From Cymbomonas tetramitiformis (taxonomy: Eukaryota; Chlorophyta; Pyramimonadophyceae; Pyramimonadales; Pyramimonadaceae): a stretch of 64,000 bases of DNA. The notes under the pieces are model-generated. The model was not told where the DNA came from. It did no database searches and saw only the letters and a program-made list of their open reading frames with translations. Position 1 is the stretch's first letter; every line of letters begins with the position of its first letter. Below are positions 42,095 through 52,600 of the stretch, one piece after another. Where the stretch lies: assembly GCA_001247695.2 (NCBI GenBank), contig LGRX02028658.1, positions 1-64,000 of the forward strand. Reading direction: 5' to 3'. The translations under genes were made by a program, and so were the position numbers.

Positions 42095-43945
42095 CTATAC
42101 CAACGCTAACAGGCGCTGATGGGTCCGATCCGATATGAAATATTCAGCACCCTGCCGAATTAAGGGCACCTCCGTCGCTATCACCGCCTCGCATGGAATG
42201 AGGCATTTCTTGGAGGTGTCCAAAACGTATGCGTCCCGTTCCCCCTCATCCTTCCATTCAAAGTATCGACCGGAGATCACCCAGGAGCCAGGACCGTGTG
42301 TGACACCATAGTCATCCTCTTGCATTTCACAATCTACTTGCATGCTTGAGGCCAAGGCCTTGACCAAGTAGTAGGAATGTGCGGCGTCCCCTTCGACCCG
42401 CACCGCAAAAACGCTTCCCCGCCGCACCTCCAAACTCACCTCCGTCGCATACCGCTCCACCATCATGCGCACTTGTCTCGCTTCCGCTCCTGACGCCGCA
42501 CGCAACTCCACCTCCCTCCAAGAGTCGACATGAGATTTCTCCAAGCACCGGGAGGAGTCCGGCACCGGGTGTGTGCATTGCGCATAGCAATGGGCGCAAT
42601 AGCAAGAGCGGTCCCGAAATAGGAGGCGCCCTTCACCAACCCCCGCGCGAACGCTGTGCATACGCAGCGTGCCGTCAACCGACTGATACGCTTCACCCGT
42701 CCGGTCAACCGCGCGCATTCCCCCGGGCTCCTCGTGTAGGGGACTTTCGGGTACAAGATAGAAGTGCCGCGCATTGAAAGTGACCTTGCTCTTCATATAA
42801 GTAGTGGGTGCCGGACGGGAAAGTCGTGCAACACAGAACCGGTGCAAATCCGGCGCGCAATTTATGTTTGCATAGAACTCGTCCCCCTCCGATATCACGG
42901 CTGTGGCCGCCGCGTGTTTCACATGTGCACCCGCCGCATCTTGTTCCCCTTTTGCGTGTGCCGTCTCAAAAAAGTTCCTTTGACAAGGGACACCCAAGTA
43001 CCACTCCGCCTTACTCTTCCCAACATCCGCGAAACCCGCCGCACACTTATTTTGGCACCCACTACCATCAACCCACTCGTGCAAAAACACCGGTTTCGCC
43101 AAACCCCGGCCCACAAAGTAGTCCTCGATAATCGTTTTCCGCATGTACCGAACAAAGTGGTGGTCGTGCACACGGTCATCGCTCAAAAAGTAAAGATAGT
43201 CCTTGATTATCACCGGATTTTCGGAGGTGCTCTCCACTCCATCAACCTCCAAGGATGCGTGTCGCCATAGCACACACACCAAAATGGTTGCCTGCTTTAG
43301 CACCCAATGCATACTTTGTGCCGCGCGGGGAATGGTCAACTTGTGATTCTCCGAAAAGTCAAAAACAACACAACAATGCCCCAACGGTAGATTATCCACA
43401 CACTGTCGAAAGTGCCGGTGTTGGTGCAGCGCCATGAAAGTATGGTAGGCATAAGGGCGAAGGAAGGGGCACGTTCCGGAACCATCAAGTTCACGAATCG
43501 CCCATGTTCCCGGGTTCCCTTCAACCGCGGTGTTGTGCACAAAACTCCCTCGGCATTCGCAGTTCTTGGACTTCCCAGGTTCGTGCCCAAGTAATAGTTG
43601 TTGTAACTTGTACACCAGTTCCCCTACTGGAGTTCTCTTGTGCACAAATTGCAACCGCTTAACCGCTTCCCCATCGTCGGTAACGTGACCGGTTGCTTGG
43701 TTTTCATAACACTTCCATTCCACAAGCCGTTGAGACGTGAGTTCCGTTGCACACAATTGCAAATTAGCAAGACCCCCGCAATCCGGACACTCCCCCTTCA
43801 GGCATTCAATCCTATGCGAGTCTCCCGGTCGGGGACAAAGCAAACTCTCGGCGAACTGGCTGGTTGACGTTCCCACCTTAACAATGTCGCAAACCTCTTC
43901 GGTCCCCTCTATGACCATATTCAACATCTGAATACTATTCAACAT
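42095..43945 (-). CDS. DDE-transposase-like protein, 616 codons, intact
   Basis: An N-terminal Cys pair region (CLKGECPDCGG) precedes VEWKCYENQ and the helical block LRPYAYHTFMALHQHRHFR. Then CVVFDFSENHK (Asp196) and AQSMHW, WVDGSGCQNK (Asp293), and NFFETAHAKGEQDAAGAHVK (Glu334, Asp336). This D..DG..(K)GE/D order matches an RNase H-fold transposase-like family seen as repeated uncharacterised proteins in many eukaryotes (DFSEN, QSAHW, DGxxxQ, HGKG..D..GG..K). Later come a Cys/His cluster (SCYCAHCYAQCTHPVPDSSRC) and a C-terminal region with SYYLVKAL and VISGRYFEWKDEG. No stop or frameshift interrupts it. The family's transposon name is not known to me. Whether it moves or is domesticated cannot be told; no terminal inverted repeats were recognised. 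Confidence 0.7.
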   Translation of the reverse strand: MLNSIQMLNMVIEGTEEVCDIVKVGTSTSQFAESLLCPRPGDSHRIECLKGECPDCGGLANLQLCATELTSQRLVEWKCYENQATGHVTDDGEAVKRLQFVHKRTPVGELVYKLQQLLLGHEPGKSKNCECRGSFVHNTAVEGNPGTWAIRELDGSGTCPFLRPYAYHTFMALHQHRHFRQCVDNLPLGHCCVVFDFSENHKLTIPRAAQSMHWVLKQATILVCVLWRHASLEVDGVESTSENPVIIKDYLYFLSDDRVHDHHFVRYMRKTIIEDYFVGRGLAKPVFLHEWVDGSGCQNKCAAGFADVGKSKAEWYLGVPCQRNFFETAHAKGEQDAAGAHVKHAAATAVISEGDEFYANINCAPDLHRFCVARLSRPAPTTYMKSKVTFNARHFYLVPESPLHEEPGGMRAVDRTGEAYQSVDGTLRMHSVRAGVGEGRLLFRDRSCYCAHCYAQCTHPVPDSSRCLEKSHVDSWREVELRAASGAEARQVRMMVERYATEVSLEVRRGSVFAVRVEGDAAHSYYLVKALASSMQVDCEMQEDDYGVTHGPGSWVISGRYFEWKDEGERDAYVLDTSKKCLIPCEAVIATEVPLIRQGAEYFISDRTHQRLLALV

Positions 43946-43985
43946 CTGAATACCAGAACATATTCAACATCTGAATACCAATTTG
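43915..43985. repeat. three ATTCAACATCTGAATAC repeats
   Basis: ATTCAACATCTGAATAC occurs three times at about 43918, 43938 and 43963, overlapping the first codons of the DDE-like ORF. The first copy encodes its extreme N-terminus, so the true start may be the internal Met at codon 7 or 10. Confidence 0.85.
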
Positions 43986-44560
43986 TACCAGAGTACACTC
44001 CTGATAACTTATTCATCTTTATTTCTTTATTTTTCTTTCTTTTCTTTTATCTTCTTTCTTTTCTTTTTTATGTTTTCTGCTGTTTTTGGTGTGTAATATT
44101 AACTTCACAGTCTTATATTCCACTGTTTTATTTCATGACATACTCTGGCTTCTAGCCTAGAATTACAATCACTTTTCCGATATAATGTCTGGTCTCAAAC
44201 CTAATACATCTATATCCTTATATCAGTCTTGGCATACAGCCTAACACTAACATGTAAAACTTGTCCTTAATTCATTCTCTTGATCAATACTCACTGAGGT
44301 CCACTTTTCCAAGCTTCCCTTTCAACATGTTGCTCTCTAACAATCACTAGCAGGATTCCTGTATTGACATCTGCCATCGACCAATCATATGCACATATAT
44401 GCCTGATTCTGGTACTCCTCCACCAATCATCAGACAGATCACGATATTGCCATTGCAGATCTCTTTCTGGAATCCACCAGATCCTCGATATAATTATTGT
44501 CATTGCAGATCTTCTCCTGAAATCCGCCGTGTCCTCAATTATTTCTTCATACAGCTGTGA
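43986..44560. other. T/C-rich spacer
   Basis: A pyrimidine-rich run (TTTCTTTCTTTTCTTTT type) at about 44015-44070, then mixed sequence. A direct repeat (CATTGCAGATCT...GAAATCC) occurs at about 44450 and 44500. No gene seen. Confidence 0.5.
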
Positions 44561-44562
44561 CC

Positions 44563-45505
44563 GGCATGCAACAAGGCCCTTGCAGCATGCAACCACCCGT
44601 CACCAGCATGCAACCTGGCATATGTAGCATGCAACCTGGTCTCTGTCGCATGCAACCTGGCCTCTGTAGCATGCAACCAGACATCTGTAGCATGCAACCT
44701 GGCCTCCGTGGCATGCAGCCTGGCGTATGTAGCATGCAACCTGACATTTGTCGCATGCAACCTGGCCTCTGTCGCACGCAACCTGGCCCCTGTGGCATGC
44801 AACCCGACATCTGTCGCATGCAACCTGGCCTCTGTCGCATGCAACCTGGCCTCTGTGGCATGCAACCCGACATCTGTCGCATGCAACCTGGCCTCTGTGG
44901 CATGCAACCTGGCCTCTGTAGCATGCAACCCGACATCGGTAGCATGCAACCTGGCCTCTGTCGCATGCAACCTGGCCTCTGTGGCATGCAACCCGACATC
45001 TGTCGCATGCAACCTGGCCTCTGTGGCATGCAACCTGGCCTCTGTAGCATGCAACCTGACATCGGTAGCATGCAACCTGGCCTCTGTCGCATGCAACCTG
45101 GCCTCTGTCGCATGCAACCTGGCCTCTGTGGCATGCAACCCGACATCTGTCGCATGCAACCTGGCCTCTGTGGCATGCAACCTGGCCTCTGTGGCATACA
45201 ACCCGGCATATGTAGCATGCAACCTGGCCTCCGTGGCATGCAACCTGGCCTCTGTAGCATGCAACCTGACATCTGTAGCATGCAACCTGGCCTCCGTGAC
45301 ATGCAACCGGGCCTCTGTAGCATGCAACCTGACATCTGTAGCATGCAACCTGGCCTCCGTGGCATGCAACCGGGCATCTGTAGCATGCAACCAGGCATCT
45401 GTGGCATGCAACCAGGCATACGCAGCATGCAACCAGGCATCTGTATCATGCAACCACTCGTCGGCAGCATGCAACCAGATCTCTGTAGCATGCAACCCCT
45501 CTGCT
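44563..45505. repeat. 21-bp minisatellite, core GCATGCAAC, ~45 copies
   Basis: The unit is GCATGCAAC followed by 12 bases, most often CTGGCCTCTGTA; variants include CCGACATCTGTC and CTGACATCGGTA. The copies form higher-order blocks of three units. Period and core match the gypsy arrays (reverse complement GTTGCATGC). At least three long frames stay open on each strand through it; I do not call any of them a gene. Confidence 0.95.
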
Positions 45506-45521
45506 CGTACCTCCCGGTACA

Positions 45522-45712
45522 TAAACCCTAAGCTAGATATACCCGGAACGGTCTCGGAGTCGGAACGGTCTCAGACCTAGCTACCTGTGACACTCGGTGT
45601 GTCACAGCACGAACTTACGGGTCAGTCACCAGCCCAGAGTTGGCTACCTAAATATATATTATAGGGGCCTGCACTGGGACTCCCAGTCAGGGCTGCCTAT
45701 ACAGATTTCAGT
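45522..45712. repeat. dispersed ~190-bp repeat, copy 2
   Basis: Matches 3684-3866 in the same orientation, starting ATAAACCCTAAGCTAGATAT. The stem-loop is conserved as a perfect 9-bp stem (45585-45593 and 45599-45607) although the loop differs (TCGGT against ATCGT). It follows directly after the 21-bp array. Confidence 0.85.
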
Positions 45713-48700
45713 ATATGCGTCCAACTATGTATAGGGCAGGAACGTGTTCCGACGATAATCTCAAGACTGATGATATGTGGGTACAACACCTCTAATAATC
45801 GGTCACACACCAAAGGGCGTTGCCAAACTACAAGGCAATCCTTGTAGCAATCTTGGATTCATAATATGTTATGAATCAATCAAAGATGCATACTCGCTCA
45901 GCACTTGGGACGCTGAGCGTACGCTTACGAAACTCTTTGAAAATGAATTGCAAGCCACGTGCCGACGAAGCCTTCATGAGAAAGCACCACGCATGTGAGA
46001 AATAATCGGAGGTATCAAAATCATCATGAAGAAGAGCCGTGATAAAGTCATACATCATACGGCAACCGTCATATGTCATACATTCTGAATACACCTTGTT
46101 GTCATACAATCTGAATATCAAGACTAGGCAGGGGAATGTTTGTCTTTTCGGACTCGCTTTGGCTTCGATCCCCAACTCTGCCAACACAAGGTGCGTAATG
46201 TCCGTATGGTTCGATCATCAAGCTCATAGATGATTCCCCGCTCAGATACGCTAGCGCATGATTGTTGTCATACATAAATGTAGAACAACTCATGACGACA
46301 AAGTAAATACCATCCGTAATAAAAAACTAAATACAAAATATATACACACAGTAGCTAAAACAATAAATCAATTTTGCCCAAAACCCGCCACCCAAAGGAA
46401 TTCGGAGTGGGTCAAGCAATACAACGAGAATGTAGCATGTAATTCAGCAAATCCATAACCATATATATATATATATATATCAGAAAAAGGATGTATGGTA
46501 ACATGACAGAAATGCCCAATATTGAAAGGAGTTTCGCCCTCACGCTTCGAATATGCAAACCAACGAGAATAATGTTGGAACAAAAGCAATACATAAAGTT
46601 GTATAAGAGGATATTAAACCATATCATAAGAAATGAGAAACACTATCCATTATTTGAATGATTTGATACGCGCCTTGAGCATACGAAACATACGAGTCCG
46701 TTTACGAGCATGCGCCAGACCTCGTTGGAAATGTCGTGGCGTGGCCTCATAATGAGAATCTGTTCGCAGATTGGCCTCATAATCATACCTGTTCGCAGCA
46801 TTATGTTCCATAGACAGCCACCGCATCCTGCAAATTGTATAGTGCAATGAGGAAATCTTACGATGAATGCGCCACAATGAGTGTGAATCAACATATCCGG
46901 GTTTAAACCCAAGAAAAAGAACAAGAGCATATGCATATGAAAAAAATGAAAAGCGGTCGCAAGCACGTTCATAAAAAAGAGACGGGACATAAAGGCCAAT
47001 AAATGCAGGGTCAGAAGCAATATCCGAAGCATAACCGGTATCATAATGAATCCTTTGGATCATATTCATATAATTATTCATGTAAGGATGCTCGATGTTA
47101 ACCCTTAAGCCGGTGGTTAGAATTCGAGGGTTTTCTATATGTGTTGTGATAATGGGTTGTTGCGATGTATGCTTAGTCACTAAATGCCCGTTTGCTTTAC
47201 CAATTATTGCATACGTATATTACCAACTATTTGCGACACTACATGTCGATATATGTCGAATATATCCACTCTTATATGCGCACATGGTTAGAATGTTTTC
47301 GATTTTACAGACACGATTTAATTTCATCGTCATTGTTGACGACATCTGCTCGACATATTTTTGCACAATTTTGGAATTAAATCATCGACCTTGATGATAC
47401 GTTCCAAGGATGATTCACTTGCACCGATGTGCGTTCATCTGCCTATCGTTTTCTGTGGATTTATGCCAAAAAAACACTAAAATACATATATTTCACAATG
47501 TTTTCCATACTTAAGGAATGTTTTCCATACTTAAGGGACACGTGTGGTGATTTTTGCGATACTATGGGTCATATTCCATGATGATAGCCACCAATCACTT
47601 ACATAATGATCGGGACATGGCCCATGATGCAACGCGTGCTTGTAGATGAGCCGTAGGTAAGTATAACGTTGCAGTTTAGGCGCGTTTTGTATGTTTTGCA
47701 AGATAAAATTACGCAAAAAACGTACAAATGTGCAACTGATTCGCGACAAATATGCGGGTACGTGCGATAAATATTACAGTGTAGGCCCGTTCATAAGCAA
47801 CAGGTCATTTCGATCCAGCCTCCAGCCCCGCCCTTGCTTATCTCCAAAATCGCGATATTTCTAGCCTTCCAGCGATTTCAGTTTTTTCATATTGCTTAAA
47901 TTGATCTAACGACCTGAAATTTATGTGTAGGACCCAGCCGATTGAACTGCTTAAGCATGACCAATCGTGCAACATCAGCTCCCTGCGCAGCAAGCTGCGA
48001 TTGCTTATGTGTCCAGGGTGTTCAGAGTCGCGAGCAAGACGGCATAAATCAGATGGTGAAAGCATATCTAATACTGTAATAAGATACGAATATCCCACCT
48101 CTCAAATATATAACTTGCTGTATAACAAGGTACATATGATACGCACTGAAAGTCGGCTTGTGTATATGTTAAAATTTAGCCCGTGTACGCTATGAGTTTT
48201 GTTAAACACGATAAGAAGGGACATTCATGAGTCGAGGCTGAAATGCTAAAACATACATAAATGCCGATTTAAGCATGCACATCTGGATGGCTGAAATTGC
48301 TAAAACAAATAAAATAAGCGATTTTGTGTTATCCTTCCGGAAGGCTGGAGTTGCTAATCGGGATGAGCTATAATTCCAGTCGTTTTGCAAGGGAGCCTGG
48401 AAATTGCTTAACTTTATGCGAATTCCAAGACGATGGCGAATAGCCTAAAAGTCTCGAGGCGTTCGATGGGCTGAAAATGTACTTCTCCTCCTCGTGCATT
48501 TTCAGCCCATCGTCCGCCCCAAGACAACGCGCCGAGCACATTAAGGCTTCAACTGTGAAAGTAAGTTTTTATCTGAACACACGCGCACGTACCTGCAAAC
48601 AATTCGTAGATAAGCCATAGTCAGAACTGGAAAAACAAGCCCCTGTGCATATGCAGTCCCAGCACTGTCGAGTGTGACTGTGTCCACAGGTGTGCAACGA

Positions 48701-48930
48701 AACGGTGAGCTGAGGTGTAGCTCACAACGACAAGTTCGTCTGCACTGAGCCCCGCTGACCAACACCATGCGATGGCCGAATCGTGTCACAGTGTCGTCGT
48801 GCGATCCCTGGACAGATCGATTTGAATTTCCGCGACAAATTGGTCCGTGTCATGTCATACATCTCATGTCGATGATTTCGTGCATGACTATTGTGTCACA
48901 GGAGAAGGTCATTTCGTGACCCTTGTCGAT
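45713..48930. other. AT-rich region, mostly without genes
   Basis: A (TA)n run lies at about 46462-46481. Two CATACTTAAG words 20 bp apart lie at 47509 and 47529. A minus-strand frame of 176 codons at 46650-47180 (start MTKHTSQQ) ends in a basic tail (KRTRMFRMLKARIKSFK) but has no known motif; I rate it below 0.3 as a gene. Other frames are shorter. Confidence 0.45.
48464..48512. repeat. perfect 16-bp inverted repeat (hairpin)
   Basis: CGATGGGCTGAAAATG at 48464-48479 and its exact complement CATTTTCAGCCCATCG at 48497-48512, with a 17-nt pyrimidine-rich loop. No adjacent gene gives it an obvious role. Confidence 0.9.
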
Positions 48931-49791
48931 TTGAATGACCCAGATTTTTCATGCCTTTTATCCACAGGTGGAAAATCGTTTTACGCGATCACGGTGACAC
49001 CGACCCCGTTGAATTTCGTGCGTGCTTGTACGTTTTTTGACACCCCTTCCTCAGGTGCCTTTCGTCCCGTTCGATTCGCCATCGAGCGGTGCAGCTTTTC
49101 TCTGAAAATTTTCTTTTTTACCAAATATCGAAAAGTGAAAACTTTTTGGCAAAGTGCAACATGACTGCAGCACAATTTGCACGTTGCAGAGTGCTACAGA
49201 TTTTTTAGGGTGGTGGGTAGGGGTCACGTTAAGTGAGACACGATGTTAGCGCACATACCCAGTGTGGTGCAAATCCCTGCAGCACGGATACAGCGTGGAT
49301 AAAATTTACGGGGTTTTCCATTTTTTACATTTTTTTTCGATTTCGGTGACCCCTGTGTGCTGCAAAGTGCTGCAAACATGAAGACATGCTGGATGTGACA
49401 CACCGTGTGTCACTTCCTGTTATCTGTACTAGTACTCGGCACAGTACGGGTGTCACAGGTTTAGGGTTTCCGGGATAAAGCCGAGACTATCTTATGTTTA
49501 TTTACACTTATGCAAACACCGAAAGTGAAAGCATTCTGACCGTAACTCAATATATAGTTGTAGCTATATATCTCACAGGTTATGGTGCGCCAGGCACCTT
49601 CCACTACTTTTGGTAGCATGATTGGCTAAACGCCTCCGCTTGGCGGGGCGTTGGGGGCCCCATTTGATGGTTGCGCTACGAGAGCTCGCGGTTGAGGCAC
49701 GCGTCATTACGGAGTAATTGTGTTTATCGCTGCAGGGTACCCTACGTGATTTTTTGGATGTCCACGGGATTTTCGTTTTGACTAGACTTGA

Positions 49792-50370
49792 TCACTCTTT
49801 GTCGCGGACTTCTTGCGCAACGTGTCTATCGACTTCCGCATCTCTACCTACCATTATTGGGATTTCACAGTTACGGACGTTTTGACTGCATTTGCCAGAG
49901 CCAAAGGTTTCGGTCAATTCCTTTACCCCCCTGCCTCCGTACATTTCTTCCACGCATGATTCTGCTAGCGTGGCTGACTCGGAGTCCGACGACGAGGACT
50001 TGCCCGATGCCGTGCCGTCACCCGCTCCACGGGTTGGTGGTGTTCCGACACCTTCAATTGGTGCTTTCCTCACGGCGGCAGCACTTCCGGCGCTGTTCAT
50101 GTGTGTGAGCATGGCTTTGCTCAGCACCGTCACCGCCTCCGAGCTCTGTGACGTGGAGATTGCTCCGCGGTCGGTGGTGTACGGACAACACTTCAGTTAT
50201 CAGGTCTGCACAGTGGACTTCTTCACTGACTCCGCCTTTCTGGACTCTGGACCCGCTGACCCCGGCGACAGCTTCAATCTGGACTCTGGTTTTCCGGACT
50301 TTAACACTTTTGACTTCTTCAATCTGCACTTTTGGATTGACAACAACAACTTCTACAGTGAACTCTGCTG
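49792..50370. other. composition-biased ORFs on both strands, coding strand uncertain
   Basis: The plus strand reads an acidic stretch (SVADSESDDEDLPD), a hydrophobic segment (LTAAALPALFMCVSMALL) and DSGF/FNLDSG repeats. The minus strand reads GKSSSSDSESATLAES and Lys/Ser-rich repeats (ESRLKLS). TCCAGATTGAAG-type repeats explain both. The minus strand would continue the accessory-like gene downstream and is slightly preferred. Confidence 0.25.
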
Positions 50371-50373
50371 GTT

Positions 50374-50975
50374 GGACGTGATACCAACGGCGGCCCCGTC
50401 ATCTTCTTGCGTCTCACCCGCCAACTCGACGGGCGGGGGAGGCATGTTGCGGTGTGCTACGGGGCCTTTCATCCGCCTGCGCAAGCATGTCACACGCATC
50501 CGCCGGGAATAAGCTTGACCGGAATGAGCCCGGAAGATGCGCAGAAGACGCTCGGGACGTCTTCGGAACGACTTCCGATGGAGCGTGCAGGCATACATCT
50601 TTCATGGAGATACGGGCATGCCGTGCCAACCCGTTCGCACCTTCGTGTTGGAATCTCCGGGGGGAGGGGGTCACGGTTGGACGTGATACCAACGGCGGCC
50701 CCGGCGTCCCCTTGCGTCTCACCCGCCAACTCGACGGGCGTGGGAGGCATGTTGTGGTGTGCTACGGGGCCTTTCATACGCCTGCGCAAGCATGTCACAC
50801 GCATCCGCCGGGAATAAGCTTGACCGGAATGAGCCCGGAAGATGCGCAGAAGACGCTCGGGACGTCTTCGGGACGACTTCCGACGGAGCGTGCAGGCATA
50901 CATCTTTCATGGAGATACGGGCATGCCGTGCCAACCGGTTCGCACCTTCGTGTTGGCCTCTCCGGGGGAGGGTCC
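50374..50975. repeat. tandem duplication of a ~302-bp unit
   Basis: From TTGGACGTGATACCAACGGC to about 50676, repeated from 50686 to about 50975, at roughly 95 percent identity. The unit includes CCAACACGAAG followed by GTGCGAACC on the minus strand, a possible splice donor, so an exon end was duplicated with it. GAAGAC-type words occur in each copy. Confidence 0.9.
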
Positions 50976-51849
50976 TCGGGCTCATGGACTTCGGTATAGG
51001 TCATGTCCACAACTTCATCCATTGGGGCCGGAGGTGAAGGTGTAAGCCTTTGCGGATTCATCCGCCTATCCCCATCATTCACAAGCTCCGGAGGACGATG
51101 ATAGGGTTCGCCCGATGCGATTGCATCCCGTATCTTCAACACCATTCCTTGGAGGTTGACCCCAATGGGAGGCTCAAGCAGCCACTTATGTTGTCGAAAG
51201 TGCACCGTGCCCGGATCATCGGCCAAGTCCAATGGATCGGAGAAAATGTCCTCCCCCGTATGCTCCTTAAAGCCCGGTTCATGCAAGTCTGAAATTTCTT
51301 GCACATAGCCAAAAAACTCTTGAACCGAGAAAAGCACATTAGTGGGCTCTGCTAAGCCGAAAGGTGGCCGGTTGCTTTGACGCGGCACGCAAATACGAAC
51401 CGCGTCCTCATGATCTTCAGCCCTGCGAAAACATTGTGATGGTGAATTCATAGAAGACACGTGGAAGACGTCCGGAAGTCGCGCAGAAGATGCTCCACAC
51501 ATCTTCGGTTGTATGCATTCCAAACTGCATAAATGTGCATGATAGATGCATGTGGGTTATGGAGACAAGCAAGCACCTTGTTGCAGGGGAATGCTCATGA
51601 ATGTAGACGGATTCCCCGAGCCATGCCGTCATCTCGCTCATGATCCAGCTCGCGGGATGGCGACACCGTAGACAACCAATCGTGCACCGCTGCCATCTTC
51701 CCCTTCAAGACCTCCGGCTTGGATTGACGGAAGACCTCCGCCGCGGATTCGGGGGGGGGGTTAGTGAGCATCGCTCGTTTGAAGGACGACATTTTGGTCT
51801 TTGGGGGCGCTTCCCCCTTTTGGAGATGCGCGGCACGTTTACTTGCCAT
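50946..51849 (-). CDS. relative of the CACTA accessory protein
   Basis: A first exon starts at ATG 51849 (MASKRAAHLQKGEAPPK) and extends to about 51618. A second exon starts after TTTTCGCAG at 51422 and runs to a likely donor GTGCGA near 50945. It encodes PTNVLFSVQEFFGYVQEI, then LDLADDPGTVHFRQHKWLL and PPIGVNLQGMVLKIRD. That block aligns with LDLADKPSTITFADQRWELL and PPVGVNLKNI of the gene at 16374-17338, so the two are homologous. The join between the two exons was not resolved in phase. The intervening sequence is full of GAAGAC words. Downstream exons may lie in the duplicated 50.4-50.9 kb region. Function unknown; a transposition accessory role is inferred from the homologue. Confidence 0.6.
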
Positions 51850-52600
51850 TCTATCTCCTATACAAAGGACACTTGGCCAAGGTAGTGCGGAGGGCATCCT
51901 GAAGACAAACACTCAGAAGACGTTCAGAAGTCACTCAGAAGACACGCGGAAGACATCTCCCGACATCTTCCGGACGTCTTCTTGACTGTGCTTGCGGAAG
52001 ATACCCCAGATACCTTCTGTACATCTTCCAGACACCTTCGGGAAATATATGTCTTCCTGAACCCAGAAGAGGTGCGGAAGACACGCGGAAGACACGCGGA
52101 AGACACGCAGAAGACACGCGGAAGACATTTCCTGACATCTTCCGGACGTCTTCTTGACTGTGCTTGCGGAAGATACCCCAGATATCTTCTGTACATCTTC
52201 CGGTTGTCTTAGAGATGTCTTTGAGGAAGACGTGTCTTCTGGAAATCTGATACTTGTAGAAGTTCCCGTCAACGTCTTAACACCCCTCTTCGGGGCGTCT
52301 TCCTCATTTTTTTGACGGTCTTCTACGCGTCTTCTAATGTCTACCTAGCTCTTCGGGGCGTCTTCCTCATTTTTTTGACGGTCTTCTACGCGTCTTCTAA
52401 TGTCTACCTAGGCCCTAGGTAGACATTAGAAGACGCGTAGAAGATCGTCAAAAAAATAAGGAAGACGCCCCTAAGAGGGGTGTTAAGACGTTTGGTGGAA
52501 CTTCTACAAGTTGCAGATTTCCAGAAGACATGTCTTCCTCAAAGACATCTCTGGAGGGTAACAAGATGCACAGAAGATATCTGGGGTATCTTCCGAATGT
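51420..52600. repeat. field of GAAGAC/GTCTTC motifs
   Basis: More than 40 copies of GAAGAC, GTCTTC or one-base variants on both strands, in the intron at 51423-51600 and upstream of the accessory-like gene from 51895 to 52600. Within it a ~130-bp segment (TTCCGGACGTCTTCTTGACT to CCAGATA) is repeated at about 51968 and 52139. Confidence 0.9.
52163..52597. repeat. long inverted repeat (palindrome) centred on 52413
   Basis: The arms meet at CCTAGG-C-CCTAGG with one base between them. The right arm is about 184 bp (52414-52597). The left arm is about 250 bp because a 63-bp segment containing CTTCGGGGCGTCTTCCTC is tandemly duplicated (52288 and 52351). Arm identity is about 90 percent by eye. It looks like two element ends joined head to head. 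Confidence 0.9.

Noticed and set aside
44539..45580. Long open frames on both strands through the 44.6-45.5 kb array (290-327 codons)
   Set aside because: They exist only because the 21-bp unit has no stop in those frames; no start context, splice signal or non-repeat domain supports any of them.
3684..45712. LTR pair made of the two ~190-bp dispersed repeats
   Set aside because: They are 42 kb apart, enclose several unrelated elements on the opposite strand, and have no matching element boundaries.
48847..49164. 105-codon plus-strand ORF at the left inverted repeat
   Set aside because: Most of it is the 130-bp inverted repeat, whose other copy (52906-53035) has indels that break the same frame.
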